A DNA stretch of 64,000 bases from Sphingomonas sp. PAMC 26605. GTDB lineage: Bacteria > Pseudomonadota > Alphaproteobacteria > Sphingomonadales > Sphingomonadaceae. Shown in pieces: positions 54,223 to 64,000 of this stretch (within the stretch, counting starts at the first letter, position 1; each line of letters starts with the position of its first letter). The DNA lies in NCBI RefSeq assembly GCF_000241485.1, contig NZ_JH584241.1, positions 1,882,787 through 1,946,786 on the forward strand. Direction: 5' to 3'. A program made the translations under genes and the position numbers. The notes under the pieces were generated by a model. It was not told where the DNA came from. It made no database searches and saw only the letters and a list, made by a program, of their open reading frames with translations.

Positions 54223-54299
54223 TGGCGCGCCCGGAGGGAGTCGAACCCCCGACCGAGGAGGTAGAAGCTCCTTGCTCTATCCAACTGAGCTACGGGCGC
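54223..54299 (-). tRNA. tRNA-Arg (anticodon TCT)
   Basis: On the minus strand, GCGCCCG (from 54299) pairs with CGGGCGC, followed by discriminator G and an encoded CCA (54225-54223). The D arm AGCTCAGTTGGATAGAGC, the anticodon stem AGGAG/CTCCT with loop CTTCTAC, and the T arm GGTTCGACTCC are all present. The anticodon is TCT. The total length is 77 bases. Confidence 0.96.
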
Positions 54300-54381
54300 G
54301 CACCGGCTTCGCCATTAGCGCGGATTGCGCGCGCGCGAAACCGGCTTCATAGCGGGCACGTCGATCAGGGGGCGAAACGAC

Positions 54382-55146
54382 ATGGCCGGTTTGAAGACGA
54401 TCACCGCCGCCGAAACGCGCGGCCGCGAATTCCGCTATTTCGATTTCGTGATGGTCGCGTTCGTCGTGATCCTTCTGCTGTCGAACGTCGTCGGGGCGGG
54501 GAAGCGCTCGGTGATCGACTTGCCGGGAATCGGGCCGTGGCCGTTCGGTGCCGGCATCCTGTTCTTCCCGGTCAGCTATGTGATCGGCGACATCCTCACC
54601 GAGGTCTACGGCTATGCCCGCGCGCGGCGCTGCGTGTGGGCGGGGTTCGGCGCGTTGCTCTTCATGGCGCTGATGGAGCAGATCGTCGTCGCGTTGCCGC
54701 CCGCGGCGGCATGGAACGGGCAGGCGGCGTACGAATATGTCTTCGGCCGCTCGATCTTCGTCGATCCGGCCGCGGCGACGGGGCTGCGCATCATCCTCGC
54801 CTCGATCACCGCCTTTTGGGTCGGCGAGTTTGCCAACAGCTTCGTGCTGGCGAAGCTGAAGATCCTGACCGAGGGCCGGATGCTGTGGACGCGGACGATC
54901 GGCTCGACGGTTGTGGCGCAGGGGTTCGACAGCCTGATATTCTACCCGCTCGCCTTCTACGGCGCGCCCGACTGGCCCGTCGCGGCGATGCTCGCGGTGA
55001 TGGTCAGCCAGTTCGTGCTCAAGGTGTCGTGGGAGGTGATCCTCACGCCGTTCACCTATCTCGTCGTCAACTTCCTCAAGCGCGGCGAGGGGGTCGACGT
55101 GTACGACCGCGGGACCGATTTCTCGCCGTTCCGGGCGCGGGTGTAG
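54382..55146 (+). CDS. Queuosine precursor transporter (YhhQ/VUT family)
   Basis: This 254-residue integral membrane protein has six or more helices and the family signatures FFPVSYVIGDILTEVYGY (about 60-77), ITAFWVGEFANSFVLAKLK and GSTVVAQGFDSLIFYPLAFYG. YhhQ-type proteins import queuosine precursors such as 7-cyano-7-deazaguanine. The ATG at 54382 is used; the frame opens at 54325 without family similarity. It is transcribed away from tRNA-Arg and is convergent with purQ across a palindromic repeat. Confidence 0.92.
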   Translation: MAGLKTITAAETRGREFRYFDFVMVAFVVILLLSNVVGAGKRSVIDLPGIGPWPFGAGILFFPVSYVIGDILTEVYGYARARRCVWAGFGALLFMALMEQIVVALPPAAAWNGQAAYEYVFGRSIFVDPAAATGLRIILASITAFWVGEFANSFVLAKLKILTEGRMLWTRTIGSTVVAQGFDSLIFYPLAFYGAPDWPVAAMLAVMVSQFVLKVSWEVILTPFTYLVVNFLKRGEGVDVYDRGTDFSPFRARV

Positions 55147-55170
55147 CGGCGTTTCGGGGACACCCTAAAC

Positions 55171-55266
55171 CGTCACCCCGGCCTTGTGCCGGGGCCCACC
55201 GTGCCGCTCTCGCAGCGATCGCAGTACGCGCGGCCCGGTGGACCCCGGGACGAGCCCGGGGTGACG
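55171..55266. repeat. Type A palindromic repeat, copy 6
   Basis: This 96-base element starts CGTCACCCCGGCC and ends CCCGGGGTGACG. It lies in the convergent gap between the YhhQ-type gene and purQ, where it could end both transcripts. The inner arms GGGGCCCACCGTGCCGC and GCGGCCCGGTGGACCCC pair with few mismatches. Confidence 0.88.
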
Positions 55267-55276
55267 ACCGGTGTGT

Positions 55277-55948
55277 TTATGCCCCCACAGCCTCGAACAG
55301 CCCTTCGAACATCCGCCGGCCGTCGTCGCCACCATGCGCGGCGGTTTCGATGCGGCGCTCGGGGTGCGGCATCAGGCCAAGCACGTTGCCGGCTGCGCTG
55401 AGCACGCCCGCAATGCCGCGCGCCGACCCGTTGACCGCGCCGGCATAGCGGAACGCGACACGGCCCTCGCCCTCGAGGCGGTCGAGCGTCTCGTCATCGG
55501 CCGAGTAATTGCCGTCGTGATGCGCGACCGGATAGACGATCTGCTCGCCGGCATCGTAGCGGCTGGTGAAGACGCTCTGGCTGTTCCCGACCGTCAGCGC
55601 GACTTCGCGGCAGACGAAATCGAGCCCGGCATTTCGCATCAAGGCGCCGGGCAGCAGCCCCGCTTCGGTGAGGATCTGGAAGCCGTTGCACACGCCGAGC
55701 ACGGGAAGCCCACGCCCCGCCGCGTCGCTCACCGCACGCATGATCGGCGACCGCGCGCCGATCGCGCCCGAGCGCAGGTAATCGCCATAGGAGAAGCCGC
55801 CGGGGACGGCGATCACGCCGACGCCGTCGGGCAGCTCGGTCTCGGCGTGCCACACCATCGTCGGCTTGGTGCCGCCGACCCGCTCGAGCGCGGTCGCGAT
55901 GTCGCGGTCGCAGTTCGAGCCCGGAAAGACGATGACCGCGGTCTTCAT
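55277..55948 (-). CDS. purQ: Phosphoribosylformylglycinamidine synthase subunit PurQ
   Basis: PurQ is the glutaminase subunit of the PurLQS complex, which converts FGAR to FGAM in purine synthesis. The 223-residue class I glutamine amidotransferase has the nucleophile motif GVCNGFQ (cysteine near residue 88) and the LMPHPERR histidine-glutamate site near the C terminus. The ATG at 55948 overlaps the purS stop (ATGA). It starts [16 protein letters not shown], a canonical PurQ N terminus. No purL is present in the window. Confidence 0.96.
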   Translation of the reverse strand: MKTAVIVFPGSNCDRDIATALERVGGTKPTMVWHAETELPDGVGVIAVPGGFSYGDYLRSGAIGARSPIMRAVSDAAGRGLPVLGVCNGFQILTEAGLLPGALMRNAGLDFVCREVALTVGNSQSVFTSRYDAGEQIVYPVAHHDGNYSADDETLDRLEGEGRVAFRYAGAVNGSARGIAGVLSAAGNVLGLMPHPERRIETAAHGGDDGRRMFEGLFEAVGA

Positions 55949-56175
55949 ACGCGCTCGACCCGGTAGTTTTCGATGACGGTGTTGGCGAGCAGCTCGCGGC
56001 ACATCGCATCGACGCGCTCGTCGGTGGTGTCGTCGGCGACGTCGAGCTCGATCAGCTTGCCCGCGCGGACGTCGTTGACGCCGGCGAAACCGAGGGTGCC
56101 GAGCGCCTTGTGGATCGCGCGGCCCTGCGGATCGAGCACGCCGGGCTTCAGCGTGACGAAAATGCGGAGCTTCAT
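55945..56175 (-). CDS. purS: Phosphoribosylformylglycinamidine synthase subunit PurS
   Basis: PurS is the small bridging subunit that joins PurQ to PurL. The 76-residue protein begins [20 protein letters not shown] and has [21 protein letters not shown], the whole family pattern. It lies 4 bases over the purQ start and 82 bases after a membrane-protein gene on the same strand. Length and motifs are ordinary. Confidence 0.96.
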   Translation of the reverse strand: MKLRIFVTLKPGVLDPQGRAIHKALGTLGFAGVNDVRAGKLIELDVADDTTDERVDAMCRELLANTVIENYRVERV

Positions 56176-56257
56176 GGGGCTTGTCCTGGCTGCGGTCGGG
56201 AAGCGCGCACCCTATGGCGCCCCGCGGCGCGTGTCGCAAGCTTTCCCGCGCTCGGCG

Positions 56258-57910
56258 TTACTTGGGCTTGGGGATTGCCGGCACCCCGCTGAACCAGTGC
56301 GGCAGGCCGATCGTCGTGGCCACGCCGTAGCGCGCGAGCGCGGGCTTGGGCCAGGGGCCGGTGAGATAGAGCGGCGCGAAGCCGCCGGCATCCTTGCCCG
56401 CGAGCAGGGCGCGGACATGCTCGTCGCCGAGCCAGCGCTCGTCGCCGGTGAAGGGCCGGCGCAGCGCGACCGCATAGACCCGCCCGCCGACGAGGATCTG
56501 GTGATAGTCGAACGAATTGCGCAACTCGCCCGTCGTATCGGCCATCCAGGCGGTGGCGAAATAGGTCGGGATCCATTCCGCAGCATTGGGGGCGGGGAAG
56601 ATTGCGAGGCGCGCGGGCACGCCCGGGCCGACTCGCACCGGCTCGAGCCGGATCGTCAGCGCGAGCAGCACCGGCAGCGCGGCGAGCAACAGGGCGGGGC
56701 GGCGTCGCGCATCGAGCACGAAGCGCACGCCGAACAGCCCAAACAGCGGCAGCACCCATTTGAAATAGTGCAGATTGTTGAAGCGCCACAGGCCCGTCGG
56801 CAGCAGATCGACATAGGCCAGCATGAGCACCGTGTAGGTCAGACCCGCCGCGGCGACGGCGACCGTGACCGGGCGCCGCGCTCGCGGCGTCGCGACGCAG
56901 GCCGCGATCAGCCCCGCACCGCCGAGCAACAGCCATGGGGCATAGTCGAGCAGCCCGATCCCCTCGCCGAACCAGCCGCGCGGATCGACCAGCACGACAT
57001 ACGCCTTCCAGCCGAGCCAGGCGAAGTTGAAGCCGTATTGCGCCGAATAGAGCATGTACGGGCTGGGGGCGGGGCCATAAATCAGCGTGTAGAGCGTGGC
57101 CAGCAGGCCGAAGGCGATCGCGAAGCTCAACATCGCGATCGCGCCTGCGCGCCCGTTGCGGGCGCGGTACAGCGCGACCGCTGCGGCGAGCGCGACGATC
57201 GCCCCGATGATCGCGTCGCCGGGCCGCGCGAATGGGATCAGGCCGAGCGCGATGCCGAGAATGGCGGCGGGCCAGCGCAATGGGGTCGTGCCGCTGCCCC
57301 CTTCGGCCGCACCCCGGCGAAGGCCGGGGCCCAGGAGCGATGTCGGCGGTAATAAAGCGCTGTCCTCGCTTACCACCCGCTCGCGGCTGGGCCCCGGCCT
57401 CCGCCGGGGAACGGACATGCGCGGATCCTCCCACAGCCGCGCCATTGCGCCGAGCGCTAGCCAGAGCAGCGCCGCCGAAGGTGTCGTCGTCCAGGGTTCG
57501 ATCCACAGCTTGGCGATGCCGAATTGCGCGAGCGTCGTCGCGGCGAAAAGCAGCGCCGCGCCCCAGACGGGCACGCCGAATGCGCGCGCAACGCTCCTGA
57601 ACCCTGCAAAGGCGAGCAGGTAACAGGCCAGATCGACGCAGAAGAAGGGCTGGCTCGGCCACACCGACAGGAACGGCATGCCGAGCAGCGGGTAGAGCAG
57701 CGGATAATAATGGACGGCAGGATCGAAATTCCCCGCCGCCAGTGCGCTCGCCGAGCGCACGTACAGCGCCTGATCCTGCCAGTCGTGCCAGTACAGCAAC
57801 GCCGGGTCGCGCAGGCCGGGAAGCCCGACCACGCGCCACACCGTCAGCAGATACGCCAGCGCCAGCAGCGCGAACGGCCAAGCCGCCCGCGCCAGCGCCC
57901 GCGCGCGCAA
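56258..57910 (-). CDS. Polytopic membrane protein with an in-frame palindromic insert, in the pur operon
   Basis: This 550-residue protein has about ten membrane helices and a long extracytoplasmic C-terminal portion. An early acidic segment (YWHDWQDQALYV, about 40-51) right after helix 1 recalls the loop of GT-C glycosyltransferases, so it may transfer a sugar from a lipid donor (inference). Residues about 167-201 (PRRRPGPSRERVV...LLGPGLRRG) come from a type D-like palindromic repeat. The start is a TTG at 57910, three bases after the purC stop. It sits between purC and purS, so transcription may be shared. The family is not recognised. Confidence 0.72.
   Translation of the reverse strand: MRARALARAAWPFALLALAYLLTVWRVVGLPGLRDPALLYWHDWQDQALYVRSASALAAGNFDPAVHYYPLLYPLLGMPFLSVWPSQPFFCVDLACYLLAFAGFRSVARAFGVPVWGAALLFAATTLAQFGIAKLWIEPWTTTPSAALLWLALGAMARLWEDPRMSVPRRRPGPSRERVVSEDSALLPPTSLLGPGLRRGAAEGGSGTTPLRWPAAILGIALGLIPFARPGDAIIGAIVALAAAVALYRARNGRAGAIAMLSFAIAFGLLATLYTLIYGPAPSPYMLYSAQYGFNFAWLGWKAYVVLVDPRGWFGEGIGLLDYAPWLLLGGAGLIAACVATPRARRPVTVAVAAAGLTYTVLMLAYVDLLPTGLWRFNNLHYFKWVLPLFGLFGVRFVLDARRRPALLLAALPVLLALTIRLEPVRVGPGVPARLAIFPAPNAAEWIPTYFATAWMADTTGELRNSFDYHQILVGGRVYAVALRRPFTGDERWLGDEHVRALLAGKDAGGFAPLYLTGPWPKPALARYGVATTIGLPHWFSGVPAIPKPK
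57310..57412. repeat. Type D-like palindromic repeat inside the membrane-protein gene
   Basis: Arms CACCCCGGCGAAGGCCGGGGC and CGGCCTCCGCCGGGG pair, with nested CCCAG/CTGGG and GCGAT-like inner segments. The roughly 103-base element is read in frame and adds about 34 residues to the encoded protein between two hydrophobic segments. Confidence 0.75.
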
Positions 57911-57913
57911 AGC

Positions 57914-58693
57914 TTACTTGCCCTTGTTCAGACGATGCTGCTCGAGATCGAGCACCGCGCCGTCGGTCTCCTCGGTCAGCAGGCCCAGACGGCGTGCGAC
58001 TTCCTGATACGCCTCGACCTCACCGCCGAGATCGCGGCGGAAGCGATCCTTGTCGAGCTTCTCGTTGGTGGTCATGTCCCACAGCCGGCAGCCGTCGGGG
58101 CTGATCTCGTCGGCGAGCAGGATGCGCGGGAAATCATTGTCCCACACGCGCCCGAATTCGAGCTTGAAGTCGACGAGGCGGATGCCGATCCCGGCGAACA
58201 GCCCGCACAGGAAATCGTTGATGCGGATCGCGAGGTCGGCGATGTCGTGCATCTCCTCCTGGCCCGCCCAGCCGAATGCGGCGATATGCTCGTCGGTGAT
58301 CATCGGATCGCCGAGCGCATCGTCCTTGTAATAATATTCGATGATCGTCCGCGGCAGCTGCGTGCCTTCCTCGATCCCGAGGCGAGTCGAGATCGAGCCC
58401 GCCGCGACGTTGCGCACGACGACTTCGATCGGGATGATCTCGACCTGGCGGATCAGCTGCTCGCGCATGTTCAAGCGCCGGATGAAGTGCGTCGGCACGC
58501 CGATCAGCCCGAGCAGCGTGAAGATATGCTCGGAAATCCGGTTGTTGAGCACGCCCTTGCCGCTGATCGTGCCCTTTTTCTGGGCGTTGAAGGCGGTGGC
58601 GTCGTCCTTGAAATATTGGATCAGCGTACCCGGCTCGGGACCCTCGTAGAGGATCTTGGCCTTGCCTTCGTAGATCTGGCGGCGGCGTGCCAT
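57914..58693 (-). CDS. purC: SAICAR synthetase PurC
   Basis: PurC joins aspartate to carboxyaminoimidazole ribonucleotide (CAIR). The 259-residue protein starts [18 protein letters not shown], has [14 protein letters not shown] and [17 protein letters not shown] (about 88-104), and ends with the LVDFKLEFG and [14 protein letters not shown] motifs. The ATG at 58693 is used; an ATG six codons upstream (58711) is also in frame. The gene leads the purC, membrane protein, purS, purQ order on the minus strand. It is complete. Confidence 0.96.
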   Translation of the reverse strand: MARRRQIYEGKAKILYEGPEPGTLIQYFKDDATAFNAQKKGTISGKGVLNNRISEHIFTLLGLIGVPTHFIRRLNMREQLIRQVEIIPIEVVVRNVAAGSISTRLGIEEGTQLPRTIIEYYYKDDALGDPMITDEHIAAFGWAGQEEMHDIADLAIRINDFLCGLFAGIGIRLVDFKLEFGRVWDNDFPRILLADEISPDGCRLWDMTTNEKLDKDRFRRDLGGEVEAYQEVARRLGLLTEETDGAVLDLEQHRLNKGK

Positions 58694-58843
58694 GTGCGCG
58701 GTAACCCTCAAATGATCGGCCCCGGCAACGCGATCGCGGGCCGGGGCGGGAAGGCGTGGCTATATCGGAACGCGGACGGGGGTGCAATCAGCTTGGCGCA
58801 GGCGGGGGACCGCGGTCGGGGCGATAGGCAGCGGCGTAACCGA

Positions 58844-58950
58844 CTCCCCTCCCTGGAAGGGAGGGGTAGGGGGTGGGTCGGCCCGTTGTCGCGGGCAGCA
58901 CCCGCTTTAGGCCGACCCACCTCCAGCCCCTCCCTTCCAGGGAGGGGAGG
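58844..58950. repeat. Type B palindromic repeat upstream of parC
   Basis: This element carries CCCTCCCTGGAAGGGAGGGG, then GGGTGGGTCGGCC, and a mirror half GGCCGACCCACC with CCCTCCCTTCCAGGGAGGGG. It fills part of the 456-base divergent gap between purC and parC. The rest of that gap shows a GC-rich CCCCGG/CCGGGG hairpin near 58720 and no other recognisable gene. Boundaries are approximate by one or two bases. Confidence 0.85.
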
Positions 58951-59149
58951 CGCGATGCGGCAGGTGGGGGGCTCGTGAAGGGCCGCGCGTTCGGGCGCGG
59001 CCGGTTTGGCATGCCGCTCTCACCGACGACCCCGCCGCCGGCCCGATCGCGAGCCTCGCCACCGTAATCTCCGCAGCCGCAGCATCCCCCGTCGCCAAAC
59101 CCCGCACCGCCATCTCGCCACCGGCGCATCGCGCTGCTATCGCCGCGTA

Positions 59150-61396
<2,247 letters not shown>

Positions 61397-61503
61397 TGCA
61401 GCATTGCGTCCAGCCCGTTGCAATACTTCGCGTTTCGGTCGCAATTGCCTGAAATTCGGGAAGGAAAGGGGGATATTAACGAATCGTCCCTATCGCCGGG
61501 ACA

Positions 61504-63219
61504 ATGGCGCCGACGTCCAAACCCGTGCTGACACTTCCTGATCTGCCGGCGCCCCCGGTGGCGCTCGAGCCGTATCCGACATCGATGATGATGGCATCGC
61601 GCATGATCGACCTACTGCCGATCCCGGCGGCGATGGTGGCGCTCGACGGTTCCGCGGTCGTCGTCCAGATCGCGAATCGCGCCTATGAGATCGCCGGTCT
61701 GGGCATGAACGACCGGCGCCGCTCGCTCGTTGCCCAGATCGAACCGGAGATCGCCGCGTTCCTGCTCAGCGACGCGCTGCGGACCGAATTCTCGGTCGAG
61801 TTCGGCGACAAGGTCGATTGCCACTATTACCAGGCGACGCTCGCGCGGCTCGAACGCAACCCGCGGCAGCGCTGCATGCTCGCTTTGGTCGATCAGACCG
61901 CCGAGCTGCGCACCGAACACAATCTGCGCCGCGAGATGCTCACCGACAGTCTGACCGGGCTGCCCAACCGCGCCGGCTTCAGCGATCGGCTGGAGGTGCT
62001 GCTCGACGATCCCAAGACGCGCGATTGCTATGCCGTGCTGGTGATCGATCTCGACCGCTTCAGCCGCGTCAACGCCTGTCTCGGGTCGATGGCGGGGGAC
62101 GAACTGCTCATCACCGTCGCGCGCCGTCTGAAAGGCGCGTTGCGCGCACAGGACGTGCTCGCGCGCACCGGCGGCGACGAATTCGGCATTCTGCTGACGC
62201 TCGAGGACGGAATCGGCGACGCCGAGCGAGTCGCGCGACGCATTCAGGGCGCGCTGGCGACACCGTTCCGGCTGTCCGACTTCGAGATTCGCGTCGCCTG
62301 CTCGATCGGCATCTCGTTCGGCGCGGCGGGAATCGAAGACGCCGAAGAACTGATCCGCCACGCGCAATTCGCGGTCAAGCGTTCGAAGGCGAGCGGCAAG
62401 ACCGAGGCCTATCAGACGCAGGCGTTCGACATCGCGCGCGAGCAGTTCGGGATGGAGACCGCGCTGCGCCGCGCGATCGAGCGCGGGCAGATGCGGCTGA
62501 CCTATCAGCCGATCCGCGATCTCTCGACCGGGCAGCTCGTCGCGTTCGAATCGCTCGCGCGCTGGCGGGACGACGCCGGGATCGAGCATTCGCCGAGCGA
62601 CTTCATCCCGGTTGCCGAGGAATCGGGGCTGATCGTGCCGCTCGGGCGCTGGGCGATCCAGGAAGCCGCGGCGACCCTCGCCGAATGGGATGCGCGCTGT
62701 GGCGGCACGTCGGGGGTGCGGCTCGCGGTCAATCTGTCGGCGATCCAGCTCCAGCGCGACACGATCGCGCCCGTCGTCGAGGCGGCGCTCAAGGCGTACG
62801 GGCTCGAGGGCTCGCGCTTCACGCTCGAACTGACCGAAAGCGCGCTCGTCACCGATCCCGACCGGATCGCGGGGATCATGCACGCGCTCAAGCGCCTCGG
62901 CACGACGATCGCGATGGACGATTTCGGCACCGGCTATTCGAACCTCGCTTATCTTCAGAAATTGCCGATCGACGTTCTCAAGATCGACCGCAGCTTCGTC
63001 AGCGGCATGCTCGCCGACCGCGACAAGATCGCGATCGTCCGTGCGATCCTGTCGCTCGCGCAGGCGCTCGGCATGAAGACCACCGCCGAGGGAATCGAGA
63101 CCAACGAACTCGCGCAGACGCTGGCGGCGCTCGGCTGCACCTACGGGCAGGGCTATCTCTACGCGCGGCCGCTCGAAGCCGAAGACGCTTATGCGATGCT
63201 GGTCGAGAGCCGCCACTGA
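61504..63219 (+). CDS. PAS-GGDEF-EAL cyclic-di-GMP protein
   Basis: This 571-residue protein has a PAS-like sensor region (about 30-135), a GGDEF domain with intact GGDEF at 223-227 and an inhibitory RxxD site (R214xxD217) five residues before it, and an EAL domain with E348 (ESLAR), N409, E444, D471-D472 (DDFGTGYS), K491 and E527. Both catalytic sites look active, so the protein may make or degrade cyclic di-GMP depending on its signal. The EAL motif appears as ESL. No membrane helix is present. It overlaps the convergent tRNA nucleotidyltransferase gene by 31 bases. Confidence 0.92.
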   Translation: MAPTSKPVLTLPDLPAPPVALEPYPTSMMMASRMIDLLPIPAAMVALDGSAVVVQIANRAYEIAGLGMNDRRRSLVAQIEPEIAAFLLSDALRTEFSVEFGDKVDCHYYQATLARLERNPRQRCMLALVDQTAELRTEHNLRREMLTDSLTGLPNRAGFSDRLEVLLDDPKTRDCYAVLVIDLDRFSRVNACLGSMAGDELLITVARRLKGALRAQDVLARTGGDEFGILLTLEDGIGDAERVARRIQGALATPFRLSDFEIRVACSIGISFGAAGIEDAEELIRHAQFAVKRSKASGKTEAYQTQAFDIAREQFGMETALRRAIERGQMRLTYQPIRDLSTGQLVAFESLARWRDDAGIEHSPSDFIPVAEESGLIVPLGRWAIQEAAATLAEWDARCGGTSGVRLAVNLSAIQLQRDTIAPVVEAALKAYGLEGSRFTLELTESALVTDPDRIAGIMHALKRLGTTIAMDDFGTGYSNLAYLQKLPIDVLKIDRSFVSGMLADRDKIAIVRAILSLAQALGMKTTAEGIETNELAQTLAALGCTYGQGYLYARPLEAEDAYAMLVESRH

Positions 63220-64000
63220 GCGACCGCTTCGTCGGCGATCGCCGCCGCACGCGCCGCATCGGGGAAATTCTCCGCGACCCAGCGATCCTCGATCTGCCTG
63301 AGCAGCCGCGCGACGTCGGGACCCTTGCCGACGCCGCGCTGCACCAGCGCGCCGCCGGTCAGCGGGAAGCTCGGGATCGGCCATGCCAGGATGTCGCGCG
63401 CGCCATCGACCGCGTGCGACGCGTCCTCGACGGTCAGCAGCCAGCGATCGAGCGCGCCGTCGCGCCCCAGTCGATAGGCGAGCGGGTGCGGTGATCCGGT
63501 CGGGTCGGTCAGCGCCGCGACGATCCGCTTGCGCTGCGCGTTCGACAATTTGAGGCGCGCGCCGACGCTTTCGCCGAGCGCCGGGTCGCGTGGCAGCACC
63601 GCGGCGAGGCGGCGGAGCGGATCGGGCGCGAGTTCCGCCTGCGCCTCCACCGCGGCGACGCGTGCGAGGCGGCCAACCCCGGCCTCGTCGATCTCGGGCA
63701 GGACCGGCAGCAGGATGCCGCGCTCGACCATCAGTGCGAGCGTCGCGACGGCATTGGGCGCGACGAGCAGTTTGAGGAATTCCGCCGAGATGCGTTCGCG
63801 CGACAGCGCCATCAGGTCGTTGGCGCGCTGCGTGCAGGCGTCGAGCCCCGCCGCATCGGGCACGTCGCCGAAGCGCGCGTGGAAGCGGAAGAAGCGCAGG
63901 ATGCGGAGGTGGTCCTCGGCGATGCGCTGGAGCGGATCGCCGATGAAGCGGACGCGCCGCGCCGCGAGATCGTCGAGCCCGCCGAAATAATCGAAGATCT
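63189..64000 (-). CDS. CCA tRNA nucleotidyltransferase / poly(A) polymerase (partial)
   Basis: The 3' part of a class II nucleotidyltransferase gene runs to the window edge; the N-terminal catalytic domain with the GxS and DxD motifs is missing. The visible part includes the RNA-binding region YFGGLDDLAARRVRFIGDP followed by DHLRILRFFRFHARFG, which is diagnostic of the family, and the HD-less C-terminal helical domain. About 270 residues are seen and the stop is at 63189. The 3' end overlaps the GGDEF-EAL gene by 31 bases. Family members add or repair the tRNA CCA end. Confidence 0.9.
   Translation of the reverse strand, partial: IFDYFGGLDDLAARRVRFIGDPLQRIAEDHLRILRFFRFHARFGDVPDAAGLDACTQRANDLMALSRERISAEFLKLLVAPNAVATLALMVERGILLPVLPEIDEAGVGRLARVAAVEAQAELAPDPLRRLAAVLPRDPALGESVGARLKLSNAQRKRIVAALTDPTGSPHPLAYRLGRDGALDRWLLTVEDASHAVDGARDILAWPIPSFPLTGGALVQRGVGKGPDVARLLRQIEDRWVAENFPDAARAAAIADEAVAQWRLSTSIA

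Overview
The window is a gene-dense, GC-rich chromosomal segment from an alphaproteobacterium, most probably a Sphingomonas or a close sphingomonad. The main reasons are a 420-residue serine palmitoyltransferase whose catalytic residues fall at the same positions as in the crystallised Sphingomonas paucimobilis enzyme (H159, D231, H234, K265), sphingomonad families such as DUF6481, a nearly complete hopanoid gene set, and a general-stress (EcfG-type) promoter in front of a LOV histidine kinase. No phage, insertion sequence, CRISPR array or rRNA was seen.

Layout. 1-2.7 kb: a palindromic repeat, prmA and a polytopic membrane protein. 2.7-13 kb (minus strand): lptG, lptF, a hybrid histidine kinase, the sphingolipid genes spt, acpR and a probable ceramide reductase, then proB, a Uma2-type nuclease, obgE and a TetR regulator divergent from a metal-binding helical protein. 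14-15.5 kb: a GNAT acetyltransferase, rpmA and rplU. 15.9-24.5 kb: TonB receptor, hspQ, tRNA-Ser, a LOV kinase with its response regulator, nadE, and a ModE-like regulator preceded by a 13-codon upstream ORF. 24.5-46.8 kb: a hopanoid region, hpnL, a ferritin-like diiron protein, hpnK, a small ORF, hpnJ and hpnI on the minus strand; hpnA-hpnB-hpnC-hpnD-hpnE-shc-hpnG on the plus strand; a DUF4926/DUF6883 pair, hpnH and ispH on the minus strand; hpnM and mlaA on plus; hpnN and a DUF2141 gene on minus. 47-53.2 kb: a six-gene MoxR cluster (DUF4129, DUF4350, MoxR, DUF58, SpoIIM, RDD). 53.2-64 kb: a metallo-beta-lactamase-fold hydrolase, tRNA-Arg, a YhhQ-type transporter, purQ-purS-(membrane protein)-purC, parC, a GGDEF-EAL protein and a partial tRNA nucleotidyltransferase.

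The genes suggest an outer-membrane lipid theme. Hopanoids are made from isoprenoids (ispH) through squalene (hpnC, D, E), cyclised (shc), extended with adenosine-derived and sugar side chains (hpnH, G, I, K, J) and probably exported (hpnN). Sphingolipid synthesis (spt, acpR, cerR) sits beside the LptFG exporter.

The most unusual signal is a set of palindromic repeat elements. They occupy all four convergent protein-gene gaps above 100 bp and the divergent hpnI/hpnA promoter region, and they are also inserted in frame inside four coding genes: hpnB, shc, hpnG and a membrane protein in the pur operon. One module, found once upstream of prmA and once inside shc, folds into a perfect three-stem junction in both copies, with five compensatory base-pair changes between them. 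This resembles the Rickettsia palindromic elements and deserves a genome-wide search.
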